The notes beneath the pieces are model-generated. The model saw only the letters and a list, made by a program, of their open reading frames with translations. It searched no databases and was not told the DNA's origin. Shown one piece after another: positions 24,349-31,391 of a stretch of DNA of 37,497 nt. Where the stretch lies: positions 1 through 37,497 of the forward strand of contig NZ_PSRT01000082.1 in NCBI RefSeq assembly GCF_004212635.1, given 5' to 3'. The DNA is from Bradyrhizobium genosp. SA-3. Lineage in GTDB: Bacteria > Pseudomonadota > Alphaproteobacteria > Rhizobiales > Xanthobacteraceae. Position 1 is the stretch's first letter; the number at the start of each line of letters is the position of its first letter. The position numbers were made by a program, and so were the translations under genes.

Positions 24349-25032
24349 ATGGACAACATTCGCATGCTCTCGACGCTCGGCCTGATGGGCGCGATGCGCA
24401 GCCTGTCGTCTGCGTATGAAGCTGCGACGGGCGTGCGCATCGACGCCGATTTCGCGCCGACCCAGGCGCTGCTGCAACGGCTGCGCGATGGCGAGGCGGC
24501 CGATCTCGTCATCCTCACCCGCGAGGGGCTCGACGCGGTGATCGGTGAGGGCCGCGTGGTCGCCGACAGCGCGGCTGACCTCGCGCGCTCCTATGTCGGC
24601 ATCGCCGTGCGGGCAGGGCAGGCGCATCCCGACATCGCCGACGAAGCCGCGCTGCGCAGGACGCTGCTTGCGGCGCGGTCCGTCGCCTATTCGCGGCTCG
24701 GCGCCAGCGGAATCTACTTTGCCCAGTTGATCCAGCGATTGGGTATCGCGGCCGAGATCAACGCCAAGGCCACCATCGTGCAGCAGGGCTTTACGGCGGA
24801 GCGGCTCGTCAACGGCGAGGCCGATCTCGCCGTACAGCAGATCAGCGAGCTGAATCAGGTCGGCGGCATCGAGGTCGTCGGCCCGATCCCGCATGATTTG
24901 CAGACGCCGGCTGTGTTCTCCGCCGGCCGTATGGCGAATGCGACACATGCCGAGGCCGCCGACAGGCTGCTGCGCTATCTGGCCTCGCCGGAGGTCATGC
25001 CCGTGCTGCGCCAATCGGGACTTGAGCCTTGA
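24349..25032 (+). CDS. ModA-like substrate-binding-fold protein lacking a signal peptide
   Basis: A 227-residue protein of the class II periplasmic-binding fold: IRMLSTLGLMGAMRSLSSAYEAATGVRI at the start (in part: STLGLMGAMRSLSSAYE), LRDGEAADLVILTREGLDAVI, VAYSRLGASGIYFAQLI, QGFTAERLVNGEADLAVQQISE and the C-terminal RLLRYLASPE. This pattern is that of molybdate-binding ModA relatives. There is no export signal at the ATG 24349 N-terminus, so it is probably cytoplasmic, perhaps a ligand sensor or an oxyanion-binding protein. AGGA precedes the start by 8 bases. Lies between the GrlR paralogue and the Sel1 gene in one direction. Confidence 0.8.
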   Translation: MDNIRMLSTLGLMGAMRSLSSAYEAATGVRIDADFAPTQALLQRLRDGEAADLVILTREGLDAVIGEGRVVADSAADLARSYVGIAVRAGQAHPDIADEAALRRTLLAARSVAYSRLGASGIYFAQLIQRLGIAAEINAKATIVQQGFTAERLVNGEADLAVQQISELNQVGGIEVVGPIPHDLQTPAVFSAGRMANATHAEAADRLLRYLASPEVMPVLRQSGLEP

Positions 25033-25064
25033 ATTTGCCGGGGCGGGGACGCAACGTAGTGGCC

Positions 25065-25886
25065 ATGCGCGCTTATCTCCTCGCAGCTCTCTTTGCGATT
25101 GCCGCGCCCCTGGCGGCGCATGCGCAATCGGCCGATCTCGTGTTGTGCGATCGGGTCGCCGCCGATCCCAGCGATCCCGACAAGCCGTCTGACGTGAAGG
25201 GCGTGACGGAGATCGCTTCCTCCGACGTCGCGACCGCCATCAAGTTCTGCAAGCAGGCCGCGTCCTCCTCGCGCCGCGCGATGTTCGCGCTCGGCCGCGC
25301 CTATGCGGCCAACCGGCAGACGAGTGAGGCGATCGCCGCCTGGCGCAAGGCCGCCGACAAGGGATCGAGCGCGGCGATGGTCGAGCTCGGCGTCGCATAT
25401 GGTACGGGCTCCGGCCTTGCGAAGGACGAAGCACAAGCGCGCAAGCTGTTCGAGAAGGCGGCGCAATCAGGCAATCCCCGCGGCGTCAGCAATCTCGCCG
25501 CGCTCGGCGGTGCAACTGGCAGTGCGCCCGCCGATCCCGCGCAGGCGCGGGCGCTGCTCGGCAAGGCCGCCGAGACCAACGCGGAGGCGCAGTACCAGCT
25601 CGGCCTGATGCTTGCGAGCGGCAATGGCGGGGAGAGGGACGACGCCGCGGCGCGCGCACTGTTCGAGAAGGCGGCCGCGCAGAACCATCCCGGCGCGCTG
25701 GAGCGGATGGGCGCCTTCGCCCAGGAAGGCCGCGGCGGGCCGAAGGACAAGGACGCCGCCAAGGCCTATTACGAGCGCGCCGCAGCGCTCGGCGACGATG
25801 ACGCCAAGAAGGCGCTGGAGCGCATTCGCTGCCCCTATGCCATCAAGGACAAGCAGGGCAAGCTCGTCACCACGCTGTGCTTCTGA
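25065..25886 (+). CDS. Exported Sel1-repeat protein
   Basis: A 273-residue protein with signal MRAYLLAALFAIAAPLAAHA, followed by four to five Sel1-type repeats (AMFALGRAYAANRQTSEAIA, AAMVELGVAYGTGSGLAKDE, AEAQYQLGLMLASGNGGERD, GALERMGAFAQEGRGGPKDK; each ~36 residues) and a C-terminal CPYAIKDKQGKLVTTLCF with two Cys. Sel1 repeats are scaffold modules; role here unknown, in the periplasm. Start at ATG 25065 is set by the signal; ribosome site weak. Same direction as the ModA-like gene, 32 bp apart. Confidence 0.82.
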   Translation: MRAYLLAALFAIAAPLAAHAQSADLVLCDRVAADPSDPDKPSDVKGVTEIASSDVATAIKFCKQAASSSRRAMFALGRAYAANRQTSEAIAAWRKAADKGSSAAMVELGVAYGTGSGLAKDEAQARKLFEKAAQSGNPRGVSNLAALGGATGSAPADPAQARALLGKAAETNAEAQYQLGLMLASGNGGERDDAAARALFEKAAAQNHPGALERMGAFAQEGRGGPKDKDAAKAYYERAAALGDDDAKKALERIRCPYAIKDKQGKLVTTLCF

Positions 25887-25959
25887 GCAGGGCCCGCACG
25901 CACTGAGGAACCTGGCTCGCGCCCACGCCGTTGATATCAAGACACGACGGAGCGCGATC

Positions 25960-26109
25960 ATGATCCGCAAACTGGCATCGGGCGAATACCGCCTCTATTC
26001 ACGCAAGGTGAATCCGAAGACCGGCAAGCGCCGCAATCTCGGCACCTTCAAGAGCCGTGCGGCGGCCGAGAAGCACGAGCGCGAGGTGCAGTACTTCAAG
26101 CGGCACTGA
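25960..26109 (+). CDS. Small basic protein of unknown function (49 aa)
   Basis: From ATG 25960 (GGAG seven bases upstream) the product is 49 residues and very basic: a YRLYSRKVNPKTGKRRNLG beta-strand/turn (in part) followed by FKSRAAAEKHEREVQYFKRH, likely a helix. The shape recalls the short N-terminal DNA-contacting part of some integrases (three strands plus a helix), but no catalytic domain is present. Similar short proteins are frequent in Bradyrhizobium. A perfect 8-bp hairpin (TGGACGGC/GCCGTCCA, 26110-26129) follows the stop. Confidence 0.68.
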   Translation: MIRKLASGEYRLYSRKVNPKTGKRRNLGTFKSRAAAEKHEREVQYFKRH

Positions 26110-26367
26110 TGGACGGCGAATGCCGTCCAGGAGCCCGGCAAAACAAAACATGCGAAAACAACCCCATGCACAGTAGCCAAGGGATTGAAATCGCACACCT
26201 TGCGGATTAATCGAAATTCAAATTGACCCGTCGGGCAAAACAGGGGCATAATGGCATCATGACAGCGAACGTCCCGCGAGCGGCCCTGCGCGAAAAGCCG
26301 GGTGGCTTCAATGCGGCGACGATGCTAGGTAGCCACAGTTTTTTTCCGATTTTGCGGGTTCAAGACG

Positions 26368-27072
26368 TTGCTGGACGGACTGTACAAGGTTGAATACGGC
26401 GTCAACGATGCGTTCGGCCGCAGCATCATGTGCCTGCATGACGGCAAGATGCTGGGCGGCAATTCGGGCTTTGCGCATCTTGGCACCTATGTTGAGCGCG
26501 ACGGCGAGATCATCGCCGAGGTCATCACCGAGCGGCATAACCAGGATCCCAACTACAAACCGCTGATGGGCGCCGACGTCGCCTCGATCGGGGCGCGCGG
26601 CCGGCTGTACGGCAACCAGATCCGCCTTCAGGGCAGCGCGGACACGATGCCGGGCGCCAATTTCTGGGCCAATCTCACCCCGCTCGACGACGAGGCGCTG
26701 CCGCCGAGCGGAGCAGTCGGTCCGGGCGGGATCGCCAACGGGCTCTATGGGATGAGCCTGCGCGCGCTCGATGGCGTGGATGCCGGACTCTCCGGCGTGA
26801 TGCTGCTGATCGATGGCCGCATCCTCGGCGGCGATGCGTTCTTCTACTATCTCGGCTCCTATTCCTCCGCGGACGGCCGCTGGAAGGGCGAGATGCTGAA
26901 CCAGGAGCACACGCCGGCGAAAGGCGAAAATCCCGTCTTTGGCGGCTTCGAGGTCGGGATCGGCTTCTCAGGAACCTGCACGGCCGATAGCGGCGAGCTC
27001 GAAGGTATCGCACTCGCCGGCAAGCGCAGCCTGCGCCTTGCGGCTTCGCTCAAGCTGATGCGGCGGGCGTAG
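26368..27072 (+). CDS. Double GrlR-domain protein, paralogue 2
   Basis: A 234-residue paralogue of the protein at 23629, sharing both halves and block order (LYKVEYGVNDAFGRSIM, GKMLGGNSGFAHLGTY, then LYGMSLRALDGVDAGLSGVM, GRILGGDAFFYYLGSY, EHTPAKGENPVFGG, GKRSLRLAASLKLM). The start is TTG 26368, directly before the LDGLYKV motif, and the ribosome site is weak (GCGGG). The 258 bp upstream hold no gene. Function unknown; see the paralogue. Confidence 0.78.
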   Translation: MLDGLYKVEYGVNDAFGRSIMCLHDGKMLGGNSGFAHLGTYVERDGEIIAEVITERHNQDPNYKPLMGADVASIGARGRLYGNQIRLQGSADTMPGANFWANLTPLDDEALPPSGAVGPGGIANGLYGMSLRALDGVDAGLSGVMLLIDGRILGGDAFFYYLGSYSSADGRWKGEMLNQEHTPAKGENPVFGGFEVGIGFSGTCTADSGELEGIALAGKRSLRLAASLKLMRRA

Positions 27073-27152
27073 GGCGTCTGCTCACAGCGCCACGGCTGGA
27101 TCAACCGGTGTGCTCGCGTTGAAATCCAGATAGATCGGCCGCATCGTCGCAG

Positions 27153-27536
27153 TCATTTACCTTGCTCGTTGTGGCTAAGCTTCAGCCAGGGCAATTGCTC
27201 GTTGGCGAAAAAATGCTTCCTCGGCTGGAGCTCCGCCGCCCGGTCGAAGGCACCGACGTGATAGTGCGTCTCCGTCGGAAAGTGCACGGTAGCGCAGGTC
27301 AGCGTCGAGCCGCAGCGGGCACAGAAACCGCGCGTCGTTCCCGGCGATGATTTGAACGTCGTGATGGCGCCTTCGGTCACGTGACAGAGTCGTTCTCGAA
27401 CCCGACGAACACGCTAACGGGCGCCGGAATGGCGGCGGCAGCTATCGCAGTGACACCAGAAGATTCCCTTCGGCCGGCCTCGCGCCTCGAAACGCACCGC
27501 CCCACAAAGGCAACGTCCAGAAAAGGTTTCGCTCAC
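27153..27536 (-). pseudogene. GFA-type zinc protein with two compensating frameshifts
   Basis: A GFA/CENP-V-type protein (Mss4-like zinc fold). From GTG 27536 it reads SETFSGRCLCGAVRFEA and FWCHCDSCRRHSGA (zinc Cys), then hits TAG at 27414-27416. Restoring two bases near 27418 yields PVSVFVGFENDSVT in another frame, and one base near 27378 returns to the first frame (TEGAITTF, then GFCARCGSTLTCA with the second Cys pair and HYHVGAFD). The net change is minus three bases with an internal stop. Its GTG overlaps the MFS stop (GTGA), so it was the last gene of the MBL-MFS operon. Either decay or clustered sequencing errors. Confidence 0.8.
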
Positions 27537-28792
27537 GTTCGTGCTCCGGGCCTGACTTCCATAGCGACGAATACTATCGCCCCCGAGAGGAAAGTGAGCG
27601 CGCCGATCGCTCCGATCGCCCAGGCCATGCCGAACAGGTCGGCGATGATGCCGGCCGATAGCGCCCCGATCGCGTAACCGAGATCGCGCCAGAAGCGATA
27701 GACGCTGAGTGAGCGTGCGCGCCAGCTTGGATGCGAAGCGTCGGACACCGCAGCGATCAGGCTCGGGTACACCATGGCCGTACCAAGTCCGAGAAGCAGG
27801 CTGCCGACCAGCCACCATTCGAAATGGCTTGTTGCAGCGCTCAAGAATAGACCCACGGCCTGGACCCACATGCCGGCCACGATCAAGCCCTTGCGGCCCC
27901 ACCGATCAGAAAGAGGGCCCGTGGCGATCTGCAGGATGCCCCAGGTGGCCGGATAGACGGCCTTCAGTATGCCGATCCGGTCGACGGGGAGGCCGAACGA
28001 GGCGAAGAACAGCGGAAAGATGCCCCAGCTCATTCCATCATTCAGATTGTTGACGAGCCCAGCCTGCGACGCGGCGAATAGATTGCGATCTCCGAACGAC
28101 GTGAGGACGAATATCTCCCTGAAGCTGATTGGGGACGCTTGACGCGCATGCGCTGCGGTCTCCAGCCGAACGTGCTCGCGTGTGTCGCGCACCAGCAGGA
28201 TCGATAGCACTGTGCCTAGAATCGCGTAGGCAACGCCGAGGTAGATCGGTGCCGGCCGCAGTCCGTATTTCGAGGCAAGATATCCAGTGAGGAAAGCGGT
28301 CACGCCTACCGCGAGATAACCGGCGAACTCGTTCAGGCCCACGGCAAGTCCCCGCGACTTCGGTCCGACGAGATCGATTTTCATGATTACCGTCATCGAC
28401 CAGGCAAGACCCTGGTTGATGCCGAGAAGGGCGTTTGCTGCGATGACCCATCCCCAGCTCGGCGCCCACATGATCATGAGCGGCACCGGCAGGCCGACGA
28501 GCCAGCCGAGGATCAGAACACGTTTGCGTCCCCAGGCGTCGGCGAGCTGGCCGGAGATCAGATTGGCGCAAGCCTTCACGACGCCGAAGCTGACGATGAA
28601 GGAAACGACGAGCGTCGTCGAACTGATCCTGAATTCCTCGGAGCCGATCAACGGCACGACTGTCCGCTCGATCCCGACCATCCCGCCGACGAAGGCGTTG
28701 ATCAGGACGAGCAAGGCGAACTGCGGCCAGTTCTCTTTCAGCCCCAGTTGGACAGACGAGGCAATCTGTGGGCCAGTTACAGCTTCGGTCAT
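27533..28792 (-). CDS. MFS transporter of the ArsR-rhodanese locus
   Basis: A 419-residue inner-membrane transporter with about twelve hydrophobic helices. Major-facilitator signatures are the loop 2-3 motif GQLADAWGRKRVLILG and its repeat in the second half, GPLSDRWGRKGLIVAG. Start is ATG 28792, 4 bp after the stop of the metallo-hydrolase gene; the GFA gene overlaps its stop, so all three form one operon. Substrate unknown. Sulfur-linked loci of this kind more often carry a YeeE/YedE-type permease, so an MFS partner is a notable variant. The longer reading from 28903 would overlap the upstream gene and adds an Arg-rich leader. Confidence 0.88.
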   Translation of the reverse strand: MTEAVTGPQIASSVQLGLKENWPQFALLVLINAFVGGMVGIERTVVPLIGSEEFRISSTTLVVSFIVSFGVVKACANLISGQLADAWGRKRVLILGWLVGLPVPLMIMWAPSWGWVIAANALLGINQGLAWSMTVIMKIDLVGPKSRGLAVGLNEFAGYLAVGVTAFLTGYLASKYGLRPAPIYLGVAYAILGTVLSILLVRDTREHVRLETAAHARQASPISFREIFVLTSFGDRNLFAASQAGLVNNLNDGMSWGIFPLFFASFGLPVDRIGILKAVYPATWGILQIATGPLSDRWGRKGLIVAGMWVQAVGLFLSAATSHFEWWLVGSLLLGLGTAMVYPSLIAAVSDASHPSWRARSLSVYRFWRDLGYAIGALSAGIIADLFGMAWAIGAIGALTFLSGAIVFVAMEVRPGART

Positions 28793-28796
28793 TAGA

Positions 28797-29537
28797 TCAG
28801 GCCGCGGCCGCCGCCATGCCTGAGTTTGCCGCCCTGATCCGCGCGGCCTCTGGCGGCGCCGGCGGAATCTCGGTGACCATGAACCGAACAAACTCGGCTT
28901 CATCCTCGATCGTGAACGCCTGATTGTGCCGCTTCTCGAAGCCGATCGCGGAGGATGGTTTGCCGCTCAGGCGCCGACCGCAAACCGAGCCCGCATAGGC
29001 GCCCGGCAGCACCTCGACGTAGTCAGGAAGCTCCTTCAGCCTGCTCACGCTTCGGAACAGTTGCCTGGCGCCTTCCTCCGCGCTCACGGCAAGTTCAGTG
29101 CGGCCGAGATCGCCGACCATGAGCGTGTGACCGGTGAAGACGAACCAGGGTTCGTTGGCGCGTGTTTGGTCCGTAACAAGGATGCAGATGTGCTCGGGCG
29201 TGTGACCCGGCGTGTGCATCACCGTCGCCGACACATTGCCGAGGGGAAGAACGTGGCCGTCGCGCACACCCTTGTAGGGAAACGATACACCAGCCTCCGT
29301 CGAGAGCACGTACTCAGCTCCCGCTGCGGCGGCGAGCGCCCGGCCCGCTGACAGGTGATCGGCATGGACATGAGTGTCTATGACGAAATGGATCCGCATG
29401 CCGGTATTGTCGGCCGCCTGCAGGTAGGGCTGAATATCGCCGACCGGATCAACGACCGCGCCGGCAGCTTTGCCGCCGCAGCCGAAAAGGTAGGAGATAC
29501 CGACTGGATCGCTATGCAAGAATTGGCGGAGAATCAT
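28797..29537 (-). CDS. ETHE1/Blh-like MBL-fold metallo-hydrolase
   Basis: A 246-residue metallo-beta-lactamase-fold protein. Motifs: DTHVHADHLSAG (His56, His58, Asp60, His61), TPGHTPEH (His112) and FTGHTLMVGDLGRTE (Asp143). Relatives are persulfide dioxygenases (ETHE1) and Blh, which oxidise glutathione persulfide to sulfite. The site that supplies the last His in classical members (P-x-H) reads LPGAYAGSVCG. Start ATG 29537 (GAGGGAG upstream); first gene of the leftward operon and divergent from the ArsR-rhodanese regulator, the usual arrangement of sulfide-responsive loci. Confidence 0.87.
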   Translation of the reverse strand: MILRQFLHSDPVGISYLFGCGGKAAGAVVDPVGDIQPYLQAADNTGMRIHFVIDTHVHADHLSAGRALAAAAGAEYVLSTEAGVSFPYKGVRDGHVLPLGNVSATVMHTPGHTPEHICILVTDQTRANEPWFVFTGHTLMVGDLGRTELAVSAEEGARQLFRSVSRLKELPDYVEVLPGAYAGSVCGRRLSGKPSSAIGFEKRHNQAFTIEDEAEFVRFMVTEIPPAPPEAARIRAANSGMAAAAA

Positions 29538-29567
29538 GGACTTGCACTCCCTCGAGAGATACGCTAG

Positions 29568-29605
29568 ATACATTCAATCAATCTGCTGAATGATATATTG
29601 AAGGA
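29568..29605. promoter_or_regulatory. AT-rich divergent promoter with nested inverted repeats (ArsR operator candidate)
   Basis: ATACATTCA (29568-29576) faces TGAATGATAT (29587-29596) across 10 bp, and TTCAAT (29573-29578) faces ATTGAA further right. This is the only strongly AT-rich stretch in the 73-bp gap between the metallo-hydrolase and the regulator, exactly where an ArsR-family repressor would cover both promoters. Confidence 0.6.
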
Positions 29606-29610
29606 CCGCC

Positions 29611-30279
29611 GTGTCAAGCTCAGGACCGAAACAGGAGATCTATGAAAACCTTGCCGAGGTGGCGCAGGCGCTCGGCCATGCTCACCGGCTTGAGCTGCTG
29701 GAGCACCTTGCGCAGGGGATACGCACCGTCGAGGAGCTGTCGGCTCGGGCACATCTGACATTCGCCAACACGTCGCGGCACCTGCAGATACTGAGGCGCG
29801 CGCGCCTCGTCGAAACGGAGCGTCGTGGCAAGCACATTCTCTATCGCCTCGCTGGCGACGCCGAAGTAGTGACGCTGATCAAGGCGCTGGGTCGGGTCGG
29901 TGAACGGAATGTCGCCGAGATCGGTCGTGTTGTGACCGATTACTTCCAAGCCCGTGATGCGCTAGAGCCCGTCTCGCGTGACGACCTGGTCGCGCGATTG
30001 CGGGACGATCTGGTTACGTTGCTCGATGTGCGGCCCGAGGATGAGTTCGCGCTGGGCCATCTGCCGGGGGCGCTCAACATTCCTCTGGTCGAACTGGAAA
30101 GACGGTTGGGCGAGTTGCCGCAAGGCCGTGAAGTGATTGCGTACTGTCGCGGGCCCTATTGCGTTCTTTCGTTCGAAGCCGTGGCGGCGCTGCGGGCGCG
30201 CGGCTATCGCATTCGCCGCCTTGAGGACGGTTACCCGGAGTGGAAGGCCGCCGGCCTGCCGGTCGAATCCGTTGCTTGA
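29611..30279 (+). CDS. ArsR-type HTH regulator fused to a rhodanese domain
   Basis: A 222-residue fusion. Residues about 12-95 are an ArsR winged helix (ALGHAHRLELLEHLAQG, SARAHLTFANTSRHLQILRRARLV, RRGKHILYRL). Residues about 125-220 are a rhodanese domain (LLDVRPEDEFALGHLPGALNIP, active loop CRGPYC at 179-184, EDGYPEWKAAGLPV). There are no metal-site cysteines in the HTH part and none of the paired Cys known from BigR/SqrR; the only two Cys of the protein are in the rhodanese loop. It likely senses persulfide sulfur there and represses both operons. GTG 29611 has GAAGGA seven bases upstream. Confidence 0.9.
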   Translation: MSSSGPKQEIYENLAEVAQALGHAHRLELLEHLAQGIRTVEELSARAHLTFANTSRHLQILRRARLVETERRGKHILYRLAGDAEVVTLIKALGRVGERNVAEIGRVVTDYFQARDALEPVSRDDLVARLRDDLVTLLDVRPEDEFALGHLPGALNIPLVELERRLGELPQGREVIAYCRGPYCVLSFEAVAALRARGYRIRRLEDGYPEWKAAGLPVESVA

Positions 30280-30300
30280 AACAGGTCGATCAGGTGCATC

Positions 30301-31140
30301 ATGGATGATAAGCTTCATCGCGCGGAACCCGCGTGGCCGATCGTTGGCGTAAAGGATCACAAGGCGCCCTCGGTGTTCCGACCTGAATCCCTGTTGAGGG
30401 AGGCGCGCCGGCAGAGGCAGTTGCCGCTCGTAGCTGTGCCCGAAATCTGCGTGCTCGATCCGGATGGTGACGTCGTCCGTCACCTCAAGCGGACCGGCGC
30501 CGGCCGCATCCATGAAGGTTGGGCCTGCTACCACACCGAGCTTCTTGCCTTCGATCTCGACGACATCGGCGAGGTCGGGATCGTCGGCTGCGCGGTCGGG
30601 GCACCCTTCGCCGTCCTGGTCGCCGAACAGCTCTTCGCGTCGAGCTGCCGGCTGCTCGTCAGCGTCACCTCGGCGGGCCAGATCAATCCCATCGGACCTA
30701 CTCCCTATTTCGTCCTGGTCGACCGCGCGCTGCGCGACGAGGGGACGAGTTATCACTACCTGCCTGGCTCGACTTTCGCGGCAGCACCCGACATGTCGCT
30801 TCTGGATTGCGTCGAGCGGGCGGGCCGATCGCTGCCGGAGAAACTGCATCGCGGTTCGACCTGGACGACGGATGCCCCCTATCGCGAGACCGAAGCGGCG
30901 ATCTCGCGAGCGCGCGAACTGGGGACGCTCGCCGTGGAGATGGAAGCTGCGGCGCTCTACGCTTTCGGCACGACGAGCGGCAACTCGATCGTCTGCTTCG
31001 CCCACGTCACGAACTCGATGGCGCAGACCGAGGGCGACTTCGAGAAGGGCGAGGCCGACGGCGCCAAGGCCACGCTTGCCGTCGTTGCCGCTGCGGCGCG
31101 CGGCTGGCAGAATGACGCGAGGATCTCGGACAACGCTTGA
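30301..31140 (+). CDS. Nucleoside phosphorylase family protein
   Basis: A 279-residue protein of the uridine/purine nucleoside phosphorylase fold. The glycine loop region VGCAVGAPFAVLVAEQL lies near 97-111, SVTSAGQINP at the place of the phosphate or base loop, TTDAPYRET at 189-197, and the ribose-binding VEMEAAALYAF with Glu213 and Glu215. It would split a nucleoside with phosphate into base and sugar-1-phosphate; the nucleoside is unknown (a thio-nucleoside such as methylthioadenosine is one possibility in this sulfur context, inferred only). It starts 21 bp after the regulator, in the same direction (ATG 30301, AGGTG upstream). Confidence 0.85.
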   Translation: MDDKLHRAEPAWPIVGVKDHKAPSVFRPESLLREARRQRQLPLVAVPEICVLDPDGDVVRHLKRTGAGRIHEGWACYHTELLAFDLDDIGEVGIVGCAVGAPFAVLVAEQLFASSCRLLVSVTSAGQINPIGPTPYFVLVDRALRDEGTSYHYLPGSTFAAAPDMSLLDCVERAGRSLPEKLHRGSTWTTDAPYRETEAAISRARELGTLAVEMEAAALYAFGTTSGNSIVCFAHVTNSMAQTEGDFEKGEADGAKATLAVVAAAARGWQNDARISDNA

Positions 31141-31154
31141 ACCGCAGGCAACAA

Positions 31155-31358
31155 ATGCAGCTAGAGTCGACCCTCACGTGTCCGGCGTGTGGCCATCAAG
31201 AGATCGAGACCATGCCGACGGATGCCTGCCAGTTCTTTTACGACTGCAGGAGGTGCGGCCTACGGCTAAAGCCCAAGTCGGGCGACTGCTGCGTCTTCTG
31301 TTCCTACGGGACCGTTCCATGCCCCCCGATTCAAACGAGCGGGGTGTGCTGTTCGTAG
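31155..31358 (+). CDS. Cysteine-rich mini-protein (11 Cys in 67 residues)
   Basis: From ATG 31155 the product has 67 residues with 11 cysteines: CPAC (9-12), Cys25, CRRC (31-34), GDCCVFCSYG (Cys45, 46, 49), Cys56 in VPCPPIQ and a terminal CC (65-66). The first two pairs look like a zinc ribbon; the GDCCVFCSYG...CPPIQ block is a conserved-looking motif of an uncharacterised family. Metal or sulfur binding is probable, function unknown. It starts 14 bp after the phosphorylase stop. A TTG at 31137, overlapping that stop, is an alternative start. Confidence 0.75.
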   Translation: MQLESTLTCPACGHQEIETMPTDACQFFYDCRRCGLRLKPKSGDCCVFCSYGTVPCPPIQTSGVCCS

Positions 31359-31391
31359 ACTAATTGGCCTGTCCGGATCGCGAGACGATCT

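Noticed and set aside
22399..25014. Very long minus-strand reading frame opposite glnII and downstream genes
   Set aside because: It runs antisense through glnII, its terminator and the GrlR-like gene; its translation is low-complexity and without any family motif, as expected from GC-rich codon bias on the opposite strand.
26110..26129. Hairpin after the 49-residue gene as an intrinsic terminator
   Set aside because: The 8-bp stem is perfect but followed by GGAGCCC rather than a T-run, so termination is not supported.
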